Made by a program: the position numbers and the translations under genes. Positions 1 to 10,136 of a DNA stretch of 64,000 nucleotides are shown piece by piece. Every line of letters starts with the position of its first letter. Position 1 is the first letter of the stretch. The DNA comes from Nocardia exalbida NBRC 100660 (lineage in GTDB: Bacteria > Actinomycetota > Actinomycetes > Mycobacteriales > Mycobacteriaceae), in the NCBI RefSeq assembly GCF_000308575.1, contig NZ_BAFZ01000099.1:124001-188000 (forward strand), given 5' to 3'. Under the pieces are notes generated by a model. The model did no database searches and was not told where the DNA came from. It saw only the letters and a program-made list of their open reading frames with translations.

Positions 1-1
1 C

Positions 2-217
2 GGGTGGGCCCGCAACATCGCCGCCGACCCGCACGTGCGGCTGCGGCAGGGCAGCCACTGGCATACCGGCACGGCCGCCTTCGTACCGGAGGACGATGTG
101 GTGGCCCGCTCGCGCACGTTCGCCAAGGGGCGGGTCAAGGCCGCGGTCGCCGAACGAACCATGAAAGCCCTGGAGAGCGACCCGATTTCCGTGCGTATCA
201 CGTTCGCGGGCGCCTGA
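2..217 (+). CDS. Deazaflavin-dependent nitroreductase family protein, C-terminal fragment
   Basis: The last 71 residues of a protein that enters from the left edge, open from base 2 to a TGA at 215-217. The stretch GWARNIAADPHVRLR followed by a short beta region (WHTGTAAFV) is the typical C-terminal half of the small F420-binding split-barrel family (DUF385, Ddn-like), which reduces substrates with deazaflavin F420. The N-terminal half, with most of the cofactor pocket, lies outside the window, so substrate and exact subfamily cannot be judged. The downstream DUF885 gene converges on it with 13 bp between them. Confidence 0.6.
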   Translation, partial: GWARNIAADPHVRLRQGSHWHTGTAAFVPEDDVVARSRTFAKGRVKAAVAERTMKALESDPISVRITFAGA

Positions 218-230
218 ACCCGCGATCGCA

Positions 231-1442
231 TCACGCGGCCGCGCGCAACGCTCCCGGCGTGAGCGGCTCGTCGAGCAGCCTGCGGAAGCGGTCGGCCCGG
301 TCCTCGGCGTCGGCCGCGCGATCGAGCCACCCGCCCAGCAGCCGGTACCCCTCGACGTAGGTGGAGATGTACGCCCGCCACAGCGGGGAGGACAGGAAGC
401 GCAGCGACTGGCGCGCCCGCTCGGGCGTCGTCAGGTTCCATTTCTGCAGGAACTCCGCCACCTCGTCGTGCGACCGCCCCCGATCGTGCAGCAGCAGCGC
501 GGCGTCCTGGCGCACGCTCAGCAGCTTGGCGGAGGCGTTCGAAAGGCGTTCGGCTCGTTCACCGTCGAAGCGCAGCCCCAGGTCCGCGTAGATCTCCTGC
601 GCCCACTTGCCCCAGCCGGGTCCGACGATCGAGCGCAGCGCCAGATCCGCGAGCCCCTCGGCCATCAGGCACTGCGGCGTGTTGACCAGGAACAGCGTCT
701 GCTCGGCCTGCCCGTTGGCGACCAGCCCGGCCTCCTTGCGGCAGTGCTCGGTGTGGTGCCCCGGGTAGGACTCGTGCGCGATCAGCTGCGGCAGGTGCGC
801 CATGTGCTGCTTCAGGTCGGAATTGATCGCGACCCGGGAGTGGTAGTTGCCCAGGTAGTAGTTGAACCCGGACCACGGCTTGTCCCCGACTACCTCGTAG
901 GTGACGTGCTCGTGGTCGGGCAGCGGATAGCGGGCGCGGACCAACTCGCGCAGCGCGCCGGAGAACGCCTCGACGCAGACCTGCAGGCGCTCGGGCGGGA
1001 TCTCATCGGCCTTGCGGTGCGCGGCCACCCGTTCGGCCAGCGGACCGTCCCCCGCGAGCACCTCGTCCATCTGCCGGTGCGCGTCGCGGTAGTCGTCCAC
1101 CTCGCCGGGCGCGATATCGACGTCGAAGTAGGCGCTGACCTCCTCGACGAACCCGATGTCGTCCCCGGCGAACTTCCGCCCGGAACACTCGAGCGCGCGC
1201 AGGTGCACGTCGAGGAATTCGGCGCGTTGCTGCGCCAGCCCGGCCTCCGGCACCGCGGCACGCAACTCGGCGGCGCGACGAGCCAGCTCACGCGGCTGCG
1301 GCGCGGGCGCGTTCTGCACCTCGCGGCGCAGGGCGGGGTCGCCGGTATAGGCGTCGACGAACCCTTCCTCCAGCCGGTCGAAGGCGAGGCCGAGCCGCAA
1401 GTATTCGGTCACGAGCGGATGCGCATCCATGCCAGCCGACAT
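231..1442 (-). CDS. DUF885 family putative metal-dependent hydrolase
   Basis: 403 residues, shorter than the usual 550-600-residue DUF885 lipoproteins but typical of the cytoplasmic actinobacterial type. A HESYPGHHTEH segment near residue 220 carries the HExxxGHH signature of the family, which is thought to be a zinc peptidase-like fold, although no substrate is established. No signal peptide is visible. The ATG at 1442 is used; a second ATG four codons in (MDAHPLV) is an equally possible start. It stands alone on the minus strand and is divergent from coaA across about 170 bp that would hold both promoters. Confidence 0.75.
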   Translation of the reverse strand: MSAGMDAHPLVTEYLRLGLAFDRLEEGFVDAYTGDPALRREVQNAPAPQPRELARRAAELRAAVPEAGLAQQRAEFLDVHLRALECSGRKFAGDDIGFVEEVSAYFDVDIAPGEVDDYRDAHRQMDEVLAGDGPLAERVAAHRKADEIPPERLQVCVEAFSGALRELVRARYPLPDHEHVTYEVVGDKPWSGFNYYLGNYHSRVAINSDLKQHMAHLPQLIAHESYPGHHTEHCRKEAGLVANGQAEQTLFLVNTPQCLMAEGLADLALRSIVGPGWGKWAQEIYADLGLRFDGERAERLSNASAKLLSVRQDAALLLHDRGRSHDEVAEFLQKWNLTTPERARQSLRFLSSPLWRAYISTYVEGYRLLGGWLDRAADAEDRADRFRRLLDEPLTPGALRAAA

Positions 1443-1611
1443 TAGCGGTTCACACCTGGGGCATCGAGTCGGTTACCAACGGGTAGTGGTACCCCGCTCA
1501 TCCCACGATGTTGACGCGGAGCAGAATTCGGCTATGCGGCGACAGCTAGACCGAATCTCACCGGATCCGCACCCGCACTGTGCGTGTTTGCCGAAATGGA
1601 GCGTCGGGTAA

Positions 1612-2544
1612 GTGGCACGAATGAGCGAGCCGAGTCCCTACGTGGAATTCGACCGGAAACAGTGGCGGACCCTGCGTAAATCGACTCCCCTGGTGCTCAC
1701 CGAGGAAGAACTGATCGGCCTGCGCGGTCTCGGGGAACAGATCGATCTCGAGGAAGTCGCGGAGGTCTATCTTCCGCTCGCTCGTCTCATCCACCTGCAA
1801 GTGGCCGCCCGTCAGCGGCTGTTCGCCGCGACCGCGACCTTCCTCGGCGAAACCCACCCCGACCAGCAGGTACCGTTCGTGATCGGCGTCGCGGGCAGTG
1901 TCGCGGTGGGCAAGTCGACCACCGCGCGCGTGTTGCAGGCGCTGCTGGCGCGCTGGGATCATCACCCGCGGGTCGACCTGGTCACCACCGACGGATTTCT
2001 CTATCCCACCGCGGAACTCACCCGGCGCGGCATCATGCACCGCAAGGGTTTCCCGGAGAGCTACGACCGCCGCAAGCTGCTGCGATTCGTCACCGAGGTG
2101 AAATCCGGTGCGGCCGAAGTCTGCGCACCGGTCTATTCGCACATCTCCTATGACATCGTGTCGGGCAAGCAGCACTGCGTGCGGCAGCCCGACATTCTGA
2201 TCGTGGAGGGTTTGAACGTGTTGCAGACCGGTCCGCGCCTGATGGTCTCGGATCTGTTCGACTTCTCGATCTACGTCGACGCGCGCATCGAGGACATCGA
2301 GAAGTGGTACGTGCAACGGTTTCTCACCCTGCGCAACACCGCTTTCGCCGATCCGAACGCGCATTTCCACCACTACTCCGGATTCACCGACGAACAGGCC
2401 ACCGCCGCCGCGCAGGAGATCTGGAACAACACCAACCGGCCGAATCTGGTGGAGAACATTCTGCCCACCCGTCCGCGCGCCACCCTGGTGCTGCGCAAGG
2501 ACGCCGATCACAGCATCAACCGGCTGCGGCTACGGAAATTGTGA
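1612..2544 (+). CDS. coaA: Type I pantothenate kinase
   Basis: Phosphorylates pantothenate with ATP, the first and rate-setting step of coenzyme A synthesis in the cytoplasm. The 310-residue length matches the bacterial CoaA family (about 312 in M. tuberculosis). The Walker A loop GVAGSVAVGKST lies near residues 93-104, followed by the family segments VTTDGFLYP and RRGIMHRKGFPESYD. Translation is placed at the GTG at 1612, which has GGAG ten bases upstream. The ATG at 1621 has no ribosome site at a usable distance. CoaA of this type is normally feedback inhibited by CoA. Confidence 0.95.
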   Translation: MARMSEPSPYVEFDRKQWRTLRKSTPLVLTEEELIGLRGLGEQIDLEEVAEVYLPLARLIHLQVAARQRLFAATATFLGETHPDQQVPFVIGVAGSVAVGKSTTARVLQALLARWDHHPRVDLVTTDGFLYPTAELTRRGIMHRKGFPESYDRRKLLRFVTEVKSGAAEVCAPVYSHISYDIVSGKQHCVRQPDILIVEGLNVLQTGPRLMVSDLFDFSIYVDARIEDIEKWYVQRFLTLRNTAFADPNAHFHHYSGFTDEQATAAAQEIWNNTNRPNLVENILPTRPRATLVLRKDADHSINRLRLRKL

Positions 2545-2558
2545 TTCCGCTTACAATT

Positions 2559-3149
2559 TCACGCCTCGTCCAGGCGCCGGGCGACATCGATATCTCGAAC
2601 CGCGGCGATGTGTGGCTTACGGATCTCGGCGGAGATGTAGCGGGCGACGAAGCGCTTGATCTCGTGATCGACGCTGGCGAGAATGCGCAGCAGCTGTCCG
2701 CGCTTGGTGGCGGCGGCCACATCGACGCGCACGTCGTTCGGCCGCGGTTCGGCGATATCGATCACCACCCGCAGTGGCGCGGCCGTGCGCACCGTCAGGT
2801 GCAGGTGCACGGTGCCCTCGACGTGGAAGCGGTGCCGATCGACCGTCAAGTCCAGCAGCAGGTCGACCTCGAGCGGGATGATCAGCTCGAACGCGATCGT
2901 CTCTTCGCCGTGACGGCGCAGCCGGGACGCGCCGAGCTGAACCTCCGCGGTCACCTTGGCCAGGCGGCCCGGCCCGACGCCGATCGGGCCGAAATCGAAG
3001 GCCGTGCCGGTCAACTGTGCGAACGCGCCGGAGATGCGCTCTTCGGAGGCGGCGTACTCCAGGAAGCGGCTACCGAACTCGGCATAGCTGATGAAGTCGC
3101 CCGATTCGCGCCGGACGACTTCGGCGGGCCGTTGGCCGAACGCGCTCAT
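2559..3149 (-). CDS. Conserved hypothetical protein downstream of prenyl synthase
   Basis: About 196 residues from the ATG at 3149. An upstream in-frame GTG at 3194 would add a proline-rich tail of 15 residues, and neither start has a clear ribosome site. No signal peptide, membrane segment or recognised motif is visible. The sequence alternates short hydrophobic strands with charged turns (FELIIPLEVDLLLDLTV, HFHVEGTVHLHLTV), suggesting a beta-rich lipid- or ligand-binding fold, but that is only an impression. It lies directly behind the Z-prenyl diphosphate synthase on the same strand and probably shares its transcript. It converges on coaA with 14 bp between the stops. Confidence 0.6.
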   Translation of the reverse strand: MSAFGQRPAEVVRRESGDFISYAEFGSRFLEYAASEERISGAFAQLTGTAFDFGPIGVGPGRLAKVTAEVQLGASRLRRHGEETIAFELIIPLEVDLLLDLTVDRHRFHVEGTVHLHLTVRTAAPLRVVIDIAEPRPNDVRVDVAAATKRGQLLRILASVDHEIKRFVARYISAEIRKPHIAAVRDIDVARRLDEA

Positions 3150-3209
3150 GAGACCGCACGGACGCGAGAACGGCGGAGGTGGCGCCGAATTCACCGGGCC
3201 GAGATCGAC

Positions 3210-3989
3210 TCAGACGCCGAAACGGCGATGGCGCGCGGCGAAGTCGCGCAGCGCCCGCAGGAAATCCACCCGGCGGAACTCCGGCCAATACGCCTCGGTG
3301 AACCATATCTCCGAGTATGCGCTCTGCCACAGCAGGAACCCGGACAGCCGCTGCTCGCCGGACGTGCGAATCACCAGGTCGGGGTCGGGCTGACCGGAGG
3401 TGTAGAGGTGCTGGCCGATGGCGTTCACCGTGATCGACTGGACCAGGTCCTCGCCGGTTTCGCCCGCGGCGATCTCCTGGCGGACCAGCGAGCGCACCGC
3501 GTCGGCGATCTCCTGCCTGCCTCCGTAGCCGACCGCGACATTGACGTGCACCCCGTCGCGGCCGTCGGTGCGCTCGGCCGCGGTGCGCAGCCGCTTGGCG
3601 ATCAGCTCGGGGAAGCCGTCGAGCGAGCCGACGATGCGCACGCTCCAGTTCTGTTCCGGCGCCGACAGCTCCTCGACCACGTCGGTGATCACCTCGAACA
3701 GCGTCTCCAGTTCGTCGGGATCGCGCTGCAGGTTCTCGGTGGACAGCAGGTAGACGGTCACCATCTCGATGCCCTCGGCCTCGCACCAGCCGACCAGCTC
3801 GGCGATCTTCAGCGCGCCGACCCGGTGGCCGTGACTGACGTCGGTGAAACCGTTCTCCCGCGCCCAGCGGCGATTGCCGTCACACATCACCGCGACGTGC
3901 CGGGGATGTTGTTTGCCGGCCAGCTGCCTGGACAGCCGGGCCTCGTAGATGCGATACGGCAGACCCCGCACCTGACTCGGAAGTTCCAC
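3210..3989 (-). CDS. uppS: Z-isoprenyl diphosphate synthase (Rv1086-like)
   Basis: A cis-prenyltransferase that adds isopentenyl diphosphate to an allylic primer, supplying precursors of the polyprenyl phosphate sugar carrier of the wall. The GTG at 3989 gives 259 residues, close to the 262 of M. tuberculosis Rv1086. It sits 8 bp after AGGG, whereas the longer reading from 4064 adds an atypical Arg-rich tail. The catalytic Asp is D37 in HVAVMCDGNRRW; the TSGEQRLSGFLLWQSAY and YSEIWFTE blocks are present. Gene order next to hemolysin III matches Rv1085c-Rv1086, so a short-chain (Z-farnesyl) product is more likely than decaprenyl. Chain length cannot be proved from sequence. Confidence 0.9.
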   Translation of the reverse strand: MELPSQVRGLPYRIYEARLSRQLAGKQHPRHVAVMCDGNRRWARENGFTDVSHGHRVGALKIAELVGWCEAEGIEMVTVYLLSTENLQRDPDELETLFEVITDVVEELSAPEQNWSVRIVGSLDGFPELIAKRLRTAAERTDGRDGVHVNVAVGYGGRQEIADAVRSLVRQEIAAGETGEDLVQSITVNAIGQHLYTSGQPDPDLVIRTSGEQRLSGFLLWQSAYSEIWFTEAYWPEFRRVDFLRALRDFAARHRRFGV

Positions 3990-4170
3990 GCGGGCAACCC
4001 TACGCCTCGGGGGCACGATCACGGCATCGACCGCGACAGGCCGGTAGAGTGGCCGGGAGCGCACAAGTTACGGTTGCGTAGGTTACTGACGGGTTAGCCG
4101 GCTCGTCGATACCGGGCCCAGCGCGGGGCCGCGAACAGACTCGTCCGGCTGCCCCTTCGAGGAGGTACTC

Positions 4171-4890
4171 GTGTCCGAATCGGTCGGCGCCACCCACTCG
4201 GCACCGGTCACGCCGGTTCCCGGTTCGGCGGGCGAAGCGCTCGCCGAGGCATTGGTCAAGCCGCGCATGCGGGGCTGGATCCATACCTGGGCCGTCGGCG
4301 TCGCGGCGATCGCGGCGATCGCGCTGATCGCCACCGCCGCGACGATCTCGGCGACCGCGGGCTGGTCCACGCTGATCTACGGGCTCACCGTGTGCGGGCT
4401 GTTCGGCGTCAGCGCCGTCTACCACCGCGTGACCTGGCCGACCGCTCGCGCTCGCATCCGGATGAAGCGAGCCGACCACTCGATGATCTTCCTGTTCATC
4501 GCGGGCAGCTATACCCCCTTCGCCCTGCTCGGCTTGCCCGGACGCACCGGACAGACCCTGCTGGCCGTGGTCTGGGCGGGCGCACTGGCCGGAGTGGCGC
4601 TGAAACTCCTGTGGCCGACCGCTCCCCGCTGGGTGGGCGTTCCGCTATATCTGCTGCTCGGCTGGGCCATCGTGCCGGTGGCCGGACAGCTGAACAACCA
4701 GATCGGCATCGCGCCGCTGATTCTGCTGCTCATCGGTGGCCTCTTCTACAGCGGCGGCGCGATCCTCTACGCCACCAAGTGGCCGAACCCGTGGCCGGAC
4801 GTCTTCGGCCACCACGAGTTCTTCCACGCGGCCACGGTGCTCGCGGCACTGACCCATTACGCGGCGGTCTGGCTCGTCGTGTTGCGCTGA
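4171..4890 (+). CDS. trhA: Hemolysin III family (PAQR-like) membrane protein
   Basis: 239 residues with about seven hydrophobic helices. It is a member of the hemolysin III/YqfA/TrhA family, related to eukaryotic PAQR receptors, and is linked in other bacteria to membrane lipid or fluidity homeostasis. Visible family features are the SAVYHRVTW segment after the second helix, RADHSMIFLFIAGSYTP, and the C-terminal GHHEFFHAATVLAA with clustered histidines that bind metal in this fold. The start is a GTG preceded by GAGGAGGT. It is the orthologue-position partner of Rv1085c and is divergent from the prenyl synthase. Confidence 0.9.
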   Translation: MSESVGATHSAPVTPVPGSAGEALAEALVKPRMRGWIHTWAVGVAAIAAIALIATAATISATAGWSTLIYGLTVCGLFGVSAVYHRVTWPTARARIRMKRADHSMIFLFIAGSYTPFALLGLPGRTGQTLLAVVWAGALAGVALKLLWPTAPRWVGVPLYLLLGWAIVPVAGQLNNQIGIAPLILLLIGGLFYSGGAILYATKWPNPWPDVFGHHEFFHAATVLAALTHYAAVWLVVLR

Positions 4891-4935
4891 GCGCATAGAG
4901 TCGACGGGGAGGTCGGACGAGGAGGGGCGGATCCC

Positions 4936-6561
4936 ATGATCGCGAAACTCATCGTCTGGGCGCTCAAAACCAGGGGTGGTCTGGCCGCGCTGGTCACCAC
5001 GGCGAATCTCAGCGGCCTCGCGGTGATCGTCACCCAGCTGTGGCTGAACGGGTTCCTCGGCAGGCTCGGCCCGGATTGGCCGCGGGCGCTGGCCTTCGTC
5101 GGCATCTACCCCGCCGTCGGGTTCGTGGCGGGAATCGTCCTGGCGGTGCGCGACCGCAAGACGTACTTCGGCTGGCTCGACGCCGCGCGCAAGCCGACCG
5201 AGGTGGAGGCGCGGCGCCTGCTGCACCTGCCCGTCGCCATCACCATGCGCGCGCTCGCGCTGTGGATTCCCGGCGTGATCGTGGCGACCGTGATCTTCGC
5301 GCAGCTGAGCCCGCACAACGACCCCGGCGTGACGGCGGCGCTGTTCACGATCGGCGCCTTCGAGTCGGCGGCGGTCACCTTCCTGATCGTGGACCGGTTG
5401 ATCCGCCCGACCATTCCGGTGGTGGCCCGAGTGCTCGGCTGGACCATGCACTGGAGTTCCTCTGTGCTGGTGCGGGTCGTGCTGACCTGGGCCGTGGCGG
5501 CGGCGCTTCCGCTGCTCATGCTGATCGTCGTGCTGGCCGACCCAGCGGCGGCCGTGTCCGACCGGGTGCGCACCGCCATCTACCTGTCCGGGGTCGGCAT
5601 CGGCGTCGGCGCGCTGGCCACGGCATTCCTCGCTCGCGCGGTCGCCGCGCCGATGCGCACCCTGCGTCAGGCCCTGGACCGGATCGCCCAGGGTGACTGG
5701 GGAGCCCGGGTGCCGATCGGCAGTACCAGTGAGATCGGCAGGTTGGAGCATTCGGTCAACGAGCTGGCCGCGAATCTGCGCGAACGCGAGCGGATGCGGG
5801 AGGTGTTCGGCAGGCATGTCGGGACGGAGGTGGCCGAGCGCGCGCTCGCGGGCGGGGCGGATCTCACCGGCGACGTGCGCGAGGTTTCGGCGCTGTTCGT
5901 CGACGTGACCGGGTCGGTGGAGCTGTCCACCGGGCTGCCGCCGCAGGAGTTCGTGGCCAAACTCAACCGGCTGCTCGCGATCGTCGTCGCGGCGACCGAG
6001 GAGAACAACGGCCTGGTCAACAAGTTCGAGGGCGACGCGGCACTGTGTGTGTTCGGTGCGCCGATCGCGCTGCGCGACAACGCGACCCCGGCCCTGCGGG
6101 CGGCGCGGCGCATCCGGGACGAGGTGCTCGCCACCGGCGAACTCGACATCGGGATCGGCGTCGCACGCGGACCGGTCTTCGCGGGCGACATCGGCTCAGA
6201 TACCCGGCTCGAGTTCACGGTGATCGGCAACGCGGTCAACGAGGCCGCCCGCCTGACCACGGCGGCCAAAGAAGTGCCGCGGCGGATCCTGGTGAGCCAG
6301 CCGGTGATCGAAGCGAGCGCGGAACACGAACGCGCCAAATGGACGTTCTACGACACCATCGTGCTACGCGGCATGAAGGAGCCGACGGTCTGCTGGACCG
6401 ACATCGACAGCTCGGGCACGCGGCCCGAGTCCACGAACACCCGCACCGATCAGCCCGAGCTGCCGCCGGACACCAATCCCGTCATCGAAATCCACACCGC
6501 ACCCGAGCCCGGGGGCGCCAGGACACCGGACACCGAACTCGACGCCCCACCTCGTCGCTAG
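4936..6561 (+). CDS. Membrane-bound class III adenylate/guanylate cyclase with HAMP domain
   Basis: 541 residues. The first 230 or so carry about six membrane segments, then a HAMP linker (about 230-285, RAVAAPMRTLRQALDRIAQGDW) and a class III cyclase domain (about 310-480). Catalytic residues appear complete: metal-binding D323 (FVDVTGS) and D367 (FEGDA), substrate Lys K363, and transition-state N435 and R439 in NAVNEAARL. This is the six-helix HAMP cyclase type of mycobacteria (Rv1318c-1320c, Rv3645). The Pro-rich, Thr-rich last 55 residues look disordered. It starts 45 bp after hemolysin III and may be co-transcribed with it. The signal sensed is unknown. Confidence 0.92.
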   Translation: MIAKLIVWALKTRGGLAALVTTANLSGLAVIVTQLWLNGFLGRLGPDWPRALAFVGIYPAVGFVAGIVLAVRDRKTYFGWLDAARKPTEVEARRLLHLPVAITMRALALWIPGVIVATVIFAQLSPHNDPGVTAALFTIGAFESAAVTFLIVDRLIRPTIPVVARVLGWTMHWSSSVLVRVVLTWAVAAALPLLMLIVVLADPAAAVSDRVRTAIYLSGVGIGVGALATAFLARAVAAPMRTLRQALDRIAQGDWGARVPIGSTSEIGRLEHSVNELAANLRERERMREVFGRHVGTEVAERALAGGADLTGDVREVSALFVDVTGSVELSTGLPPQEFVAKLNRLLAIVVAATEENNGLVNKFEGDAALCVFGAPIALRDNATPALRAARRIRDEVLATGELDIGIGVARGPVFAGDIGSDTRLEFTVIGNAVNEAARLTTAAKEVPRRILVSQPVIEASAEHERAKWTFYDTIVLRGMKEPTVCWTDIDSSGTRPESTNTRTDQPELPPDTNPVIEIHTAPEPGGARTPDTELDAPPRR

Positions 6562-6607
6562 ACCCTGGCACCCTCGAAGCGGGAAGTCATCGATCGCCTG
6601 ATTGCCG

Positions 6608-8662
<2,055 letters not shown>

Positions 8663-9133
8663 GGCTCCACCGTACGGCGCATCCCGGTGCCGCGCGGGCG
8701 GCACGGCTCGACTCGTGGTCCTGACATCCGCCGCGAACGACTACATCACCGCTGAGGCGGCCGGGGCGCTCTCGCCACCGCGGTACGAACCCACCGGACG
8801 GCCTACGCCTCGTCCGGATCGGTGCGATCCGGTGGCTGCATCGGTAGAGCGGTCCACGGCAGGGTCCTCGGATCCGTCGGGCTCGATTCGCTCGGGCCGG
8901 TATTTCGTCGCTTGGAGATCGCGGGCGTCCGATGTGCCGTGCGGGAGCGGCCGATTTCGGTTCGGCCGCTCCCGCACGGGAAATGCGAATATCGATTATC
9001 AGTAGGAAATTTCGGCTCGGAGTCATTCCCGATCACGCAGCCGGAACGGGTACCGGGCCCTATGGGGAATTCACGGCAAACCGGATGGAGTGCGCAAGCC
9101 CCCTGCCGCGACGGATGGGCTCGTTCCCGCCGA
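8663..9133. other. Intergenic region with one strong hairpin
   Basis: 471 bp between the DUF255 start and the stop of the DinB-like gene. No open frame has a ribosome site or a recognisable product. The left part must contain the DUF255 promoter. The only structure I can support is the 18-bp inverted repeat at 8937-8979, listed separately. Confidence 0.5.
8937..8979. terminator. 18-bp perfect inverted repeat, likely factor-independent terminator
   Basis: Arms 8937-8954 and 8962-8979 are exact reverse complements with a 7-base loop. The stem is GC-rich (CGGGAGCGGCCGA in the left arm). No U-tract follows, as is common for actinobacterial terminators. It lies 155 bp beyond the stop of the minus-strand DinB-like gene and so could end that transcript. 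It could also stop read-through towards DUF255. Confidence 0.6.
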
Positions 9134-9712
9134 CTAGGCGGTTCGGGCGAGTACCTCTCGACCCACGTACGCCAACAACCGACGGTGCGCCGGTTCGTCG
9201 TCGGCGACCGCGACTTCGGGCCCGAAAACGCCGGGCCCGCGGAATGTGTCGATGCCTCCCATTGCTCGCATGGTGGCGAGCAGTTCGCCACATAGCTCGT
9301 CGTCGGCCAGATCCGGCCGATCGATGGCCACCGCGATATCGACGCCGTGCACGAGGAGCTCGGTGAGATGCACCAGTGCCGCCGCGGGACCGGGCAGTTC
9401 CCCGAGCGAGATGGCCACCGTGCCGTCCAGCGCGTCGAGCCGGTGCCAGGCGGCGCGGTCCACCTCGGCCGCCGCGGCGTAGGCGCCCTGCGGATCACCG
9501 CCGAGCCAGTCGGATTCGTGCTCGGCGCCCGCGTCCGTGCCGCTCAGCGCTGCCGCGAAGATGTGCATGCCGCCCACGGTGTGGTTGAGCACGGCGCGGA
9601 CATCCCACTCCCGGCACGGCGTCGGCGCTGCCAGGCCCGCTCCTCCCACGGCGGCGACGATCGCTCCGGTCGCATCCAGTGCACGGTCGATCTGTCCGAT
9701 CACGTTGTCCAT
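9134..9712 (-). CDS. TIGR03086-type DinB-like / mycothiol-dependent isomerase family protein
   Basis: 192 residues. The N-terminal half (QIDRALDATGAIVAAVG, then PTPCREWDVRAVLNHTVGGM) is the four-helix DinB/maleylpyruvate isomerase fold. Its histidines (H at NHTVGG, and LVHLTELLVHGVDIA) bind a metal in relatives, several of which use mycothiol. The ATG at 9712 is preceded by AAGG at a 6-base distance; the ATG two codons earlier at 9718 abuts that site and is less likely. No partner genes point to a substrate. Confidence 0.8.
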   Translation of the reverse strand: MDNVIGQIDRALDATGAIVAAVGGAGLAAPTPCREWDVRAVLNHTVGGMHIFAAALSGTDAGAEHESDWLGGDPQGAYAAAAEVDRAAWHRLDALDGTVAISLGELPGPAAALVHLTELLVHGVDIAVAIDRPDLADDELCGELLATMRAMGGIDTFRGPGVFGPEVAVADDEPAHRRLLAYVGREVLARTA

Positions 9713-10136
9713 GAGCATCCTTCGGTCGAGCGGTTTGGCTGAATTGGTAACACAGGACGCCGACAAGTGCGCGGTAATGCGAACACCACCTTGCGCCGGA
9801 ATGATTGCCGGCAGTGTGCTTCTCGAGATCGCCGGCGTGCGGGGGCCACGGTTACCTCGGGACCGGAGGTCCCGATTCGAATCCGGACCGTTCTCGAGGC
9901 GGTAGCAGGCCGTCGCCGCCTTTCTCGTGAAACCCCGCGATAGAAATGGGATGCGACTACGGGACTCGGTTCTCGGGCACTCGGAAAACACCGGGTGCGC
10001 ACAACCGAATGGCTGGGGAACGGACGCGGTGTTCCGGATGATCCCGCTTCCCGAGGCGGCCCGCGACGCCGACCGGCGCTTGGGAACCGCGGCGGGACCG
10101 AGACCACCAGCGGGCCTCGGCCGAGCCGCCGCCGGT
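9713..10136. other. Intergenic region, no gene recognised
   Basis: 424 bp upstream of the DinB-like gene and downstream of the FAD oxidoreductase stop. Small inverted repeats occur around 9853-9890 (GGGACC-GGA-GGTCCC, then GGTCC...GGACC around a GATTCGAATC core). These look regulatory or remnant rather than coding. No frame shows a ribosome site with a plausible protein. Confidence 0.4.

Noticed and set aside
2304..4097. 597-codon plus-strand frame over the prenyl synthase
   Set aside because: Antisense shadow of two genes on the minus strand with clear family motifs.
4645..5817. 390-codon minus-strand frame opposite hemolysin III and cyclase
   Set aside because: Pro/Arg/His-rich shadow of the cyclase reading frame.
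9853..9890. tRNA-like stretch with GATTCGAATC and a 5-bp stem around a 7-base loop
   Set aside because: No acceptor stem, no T at position 33 and a T-arm that does not pair; not a tRNA gene.
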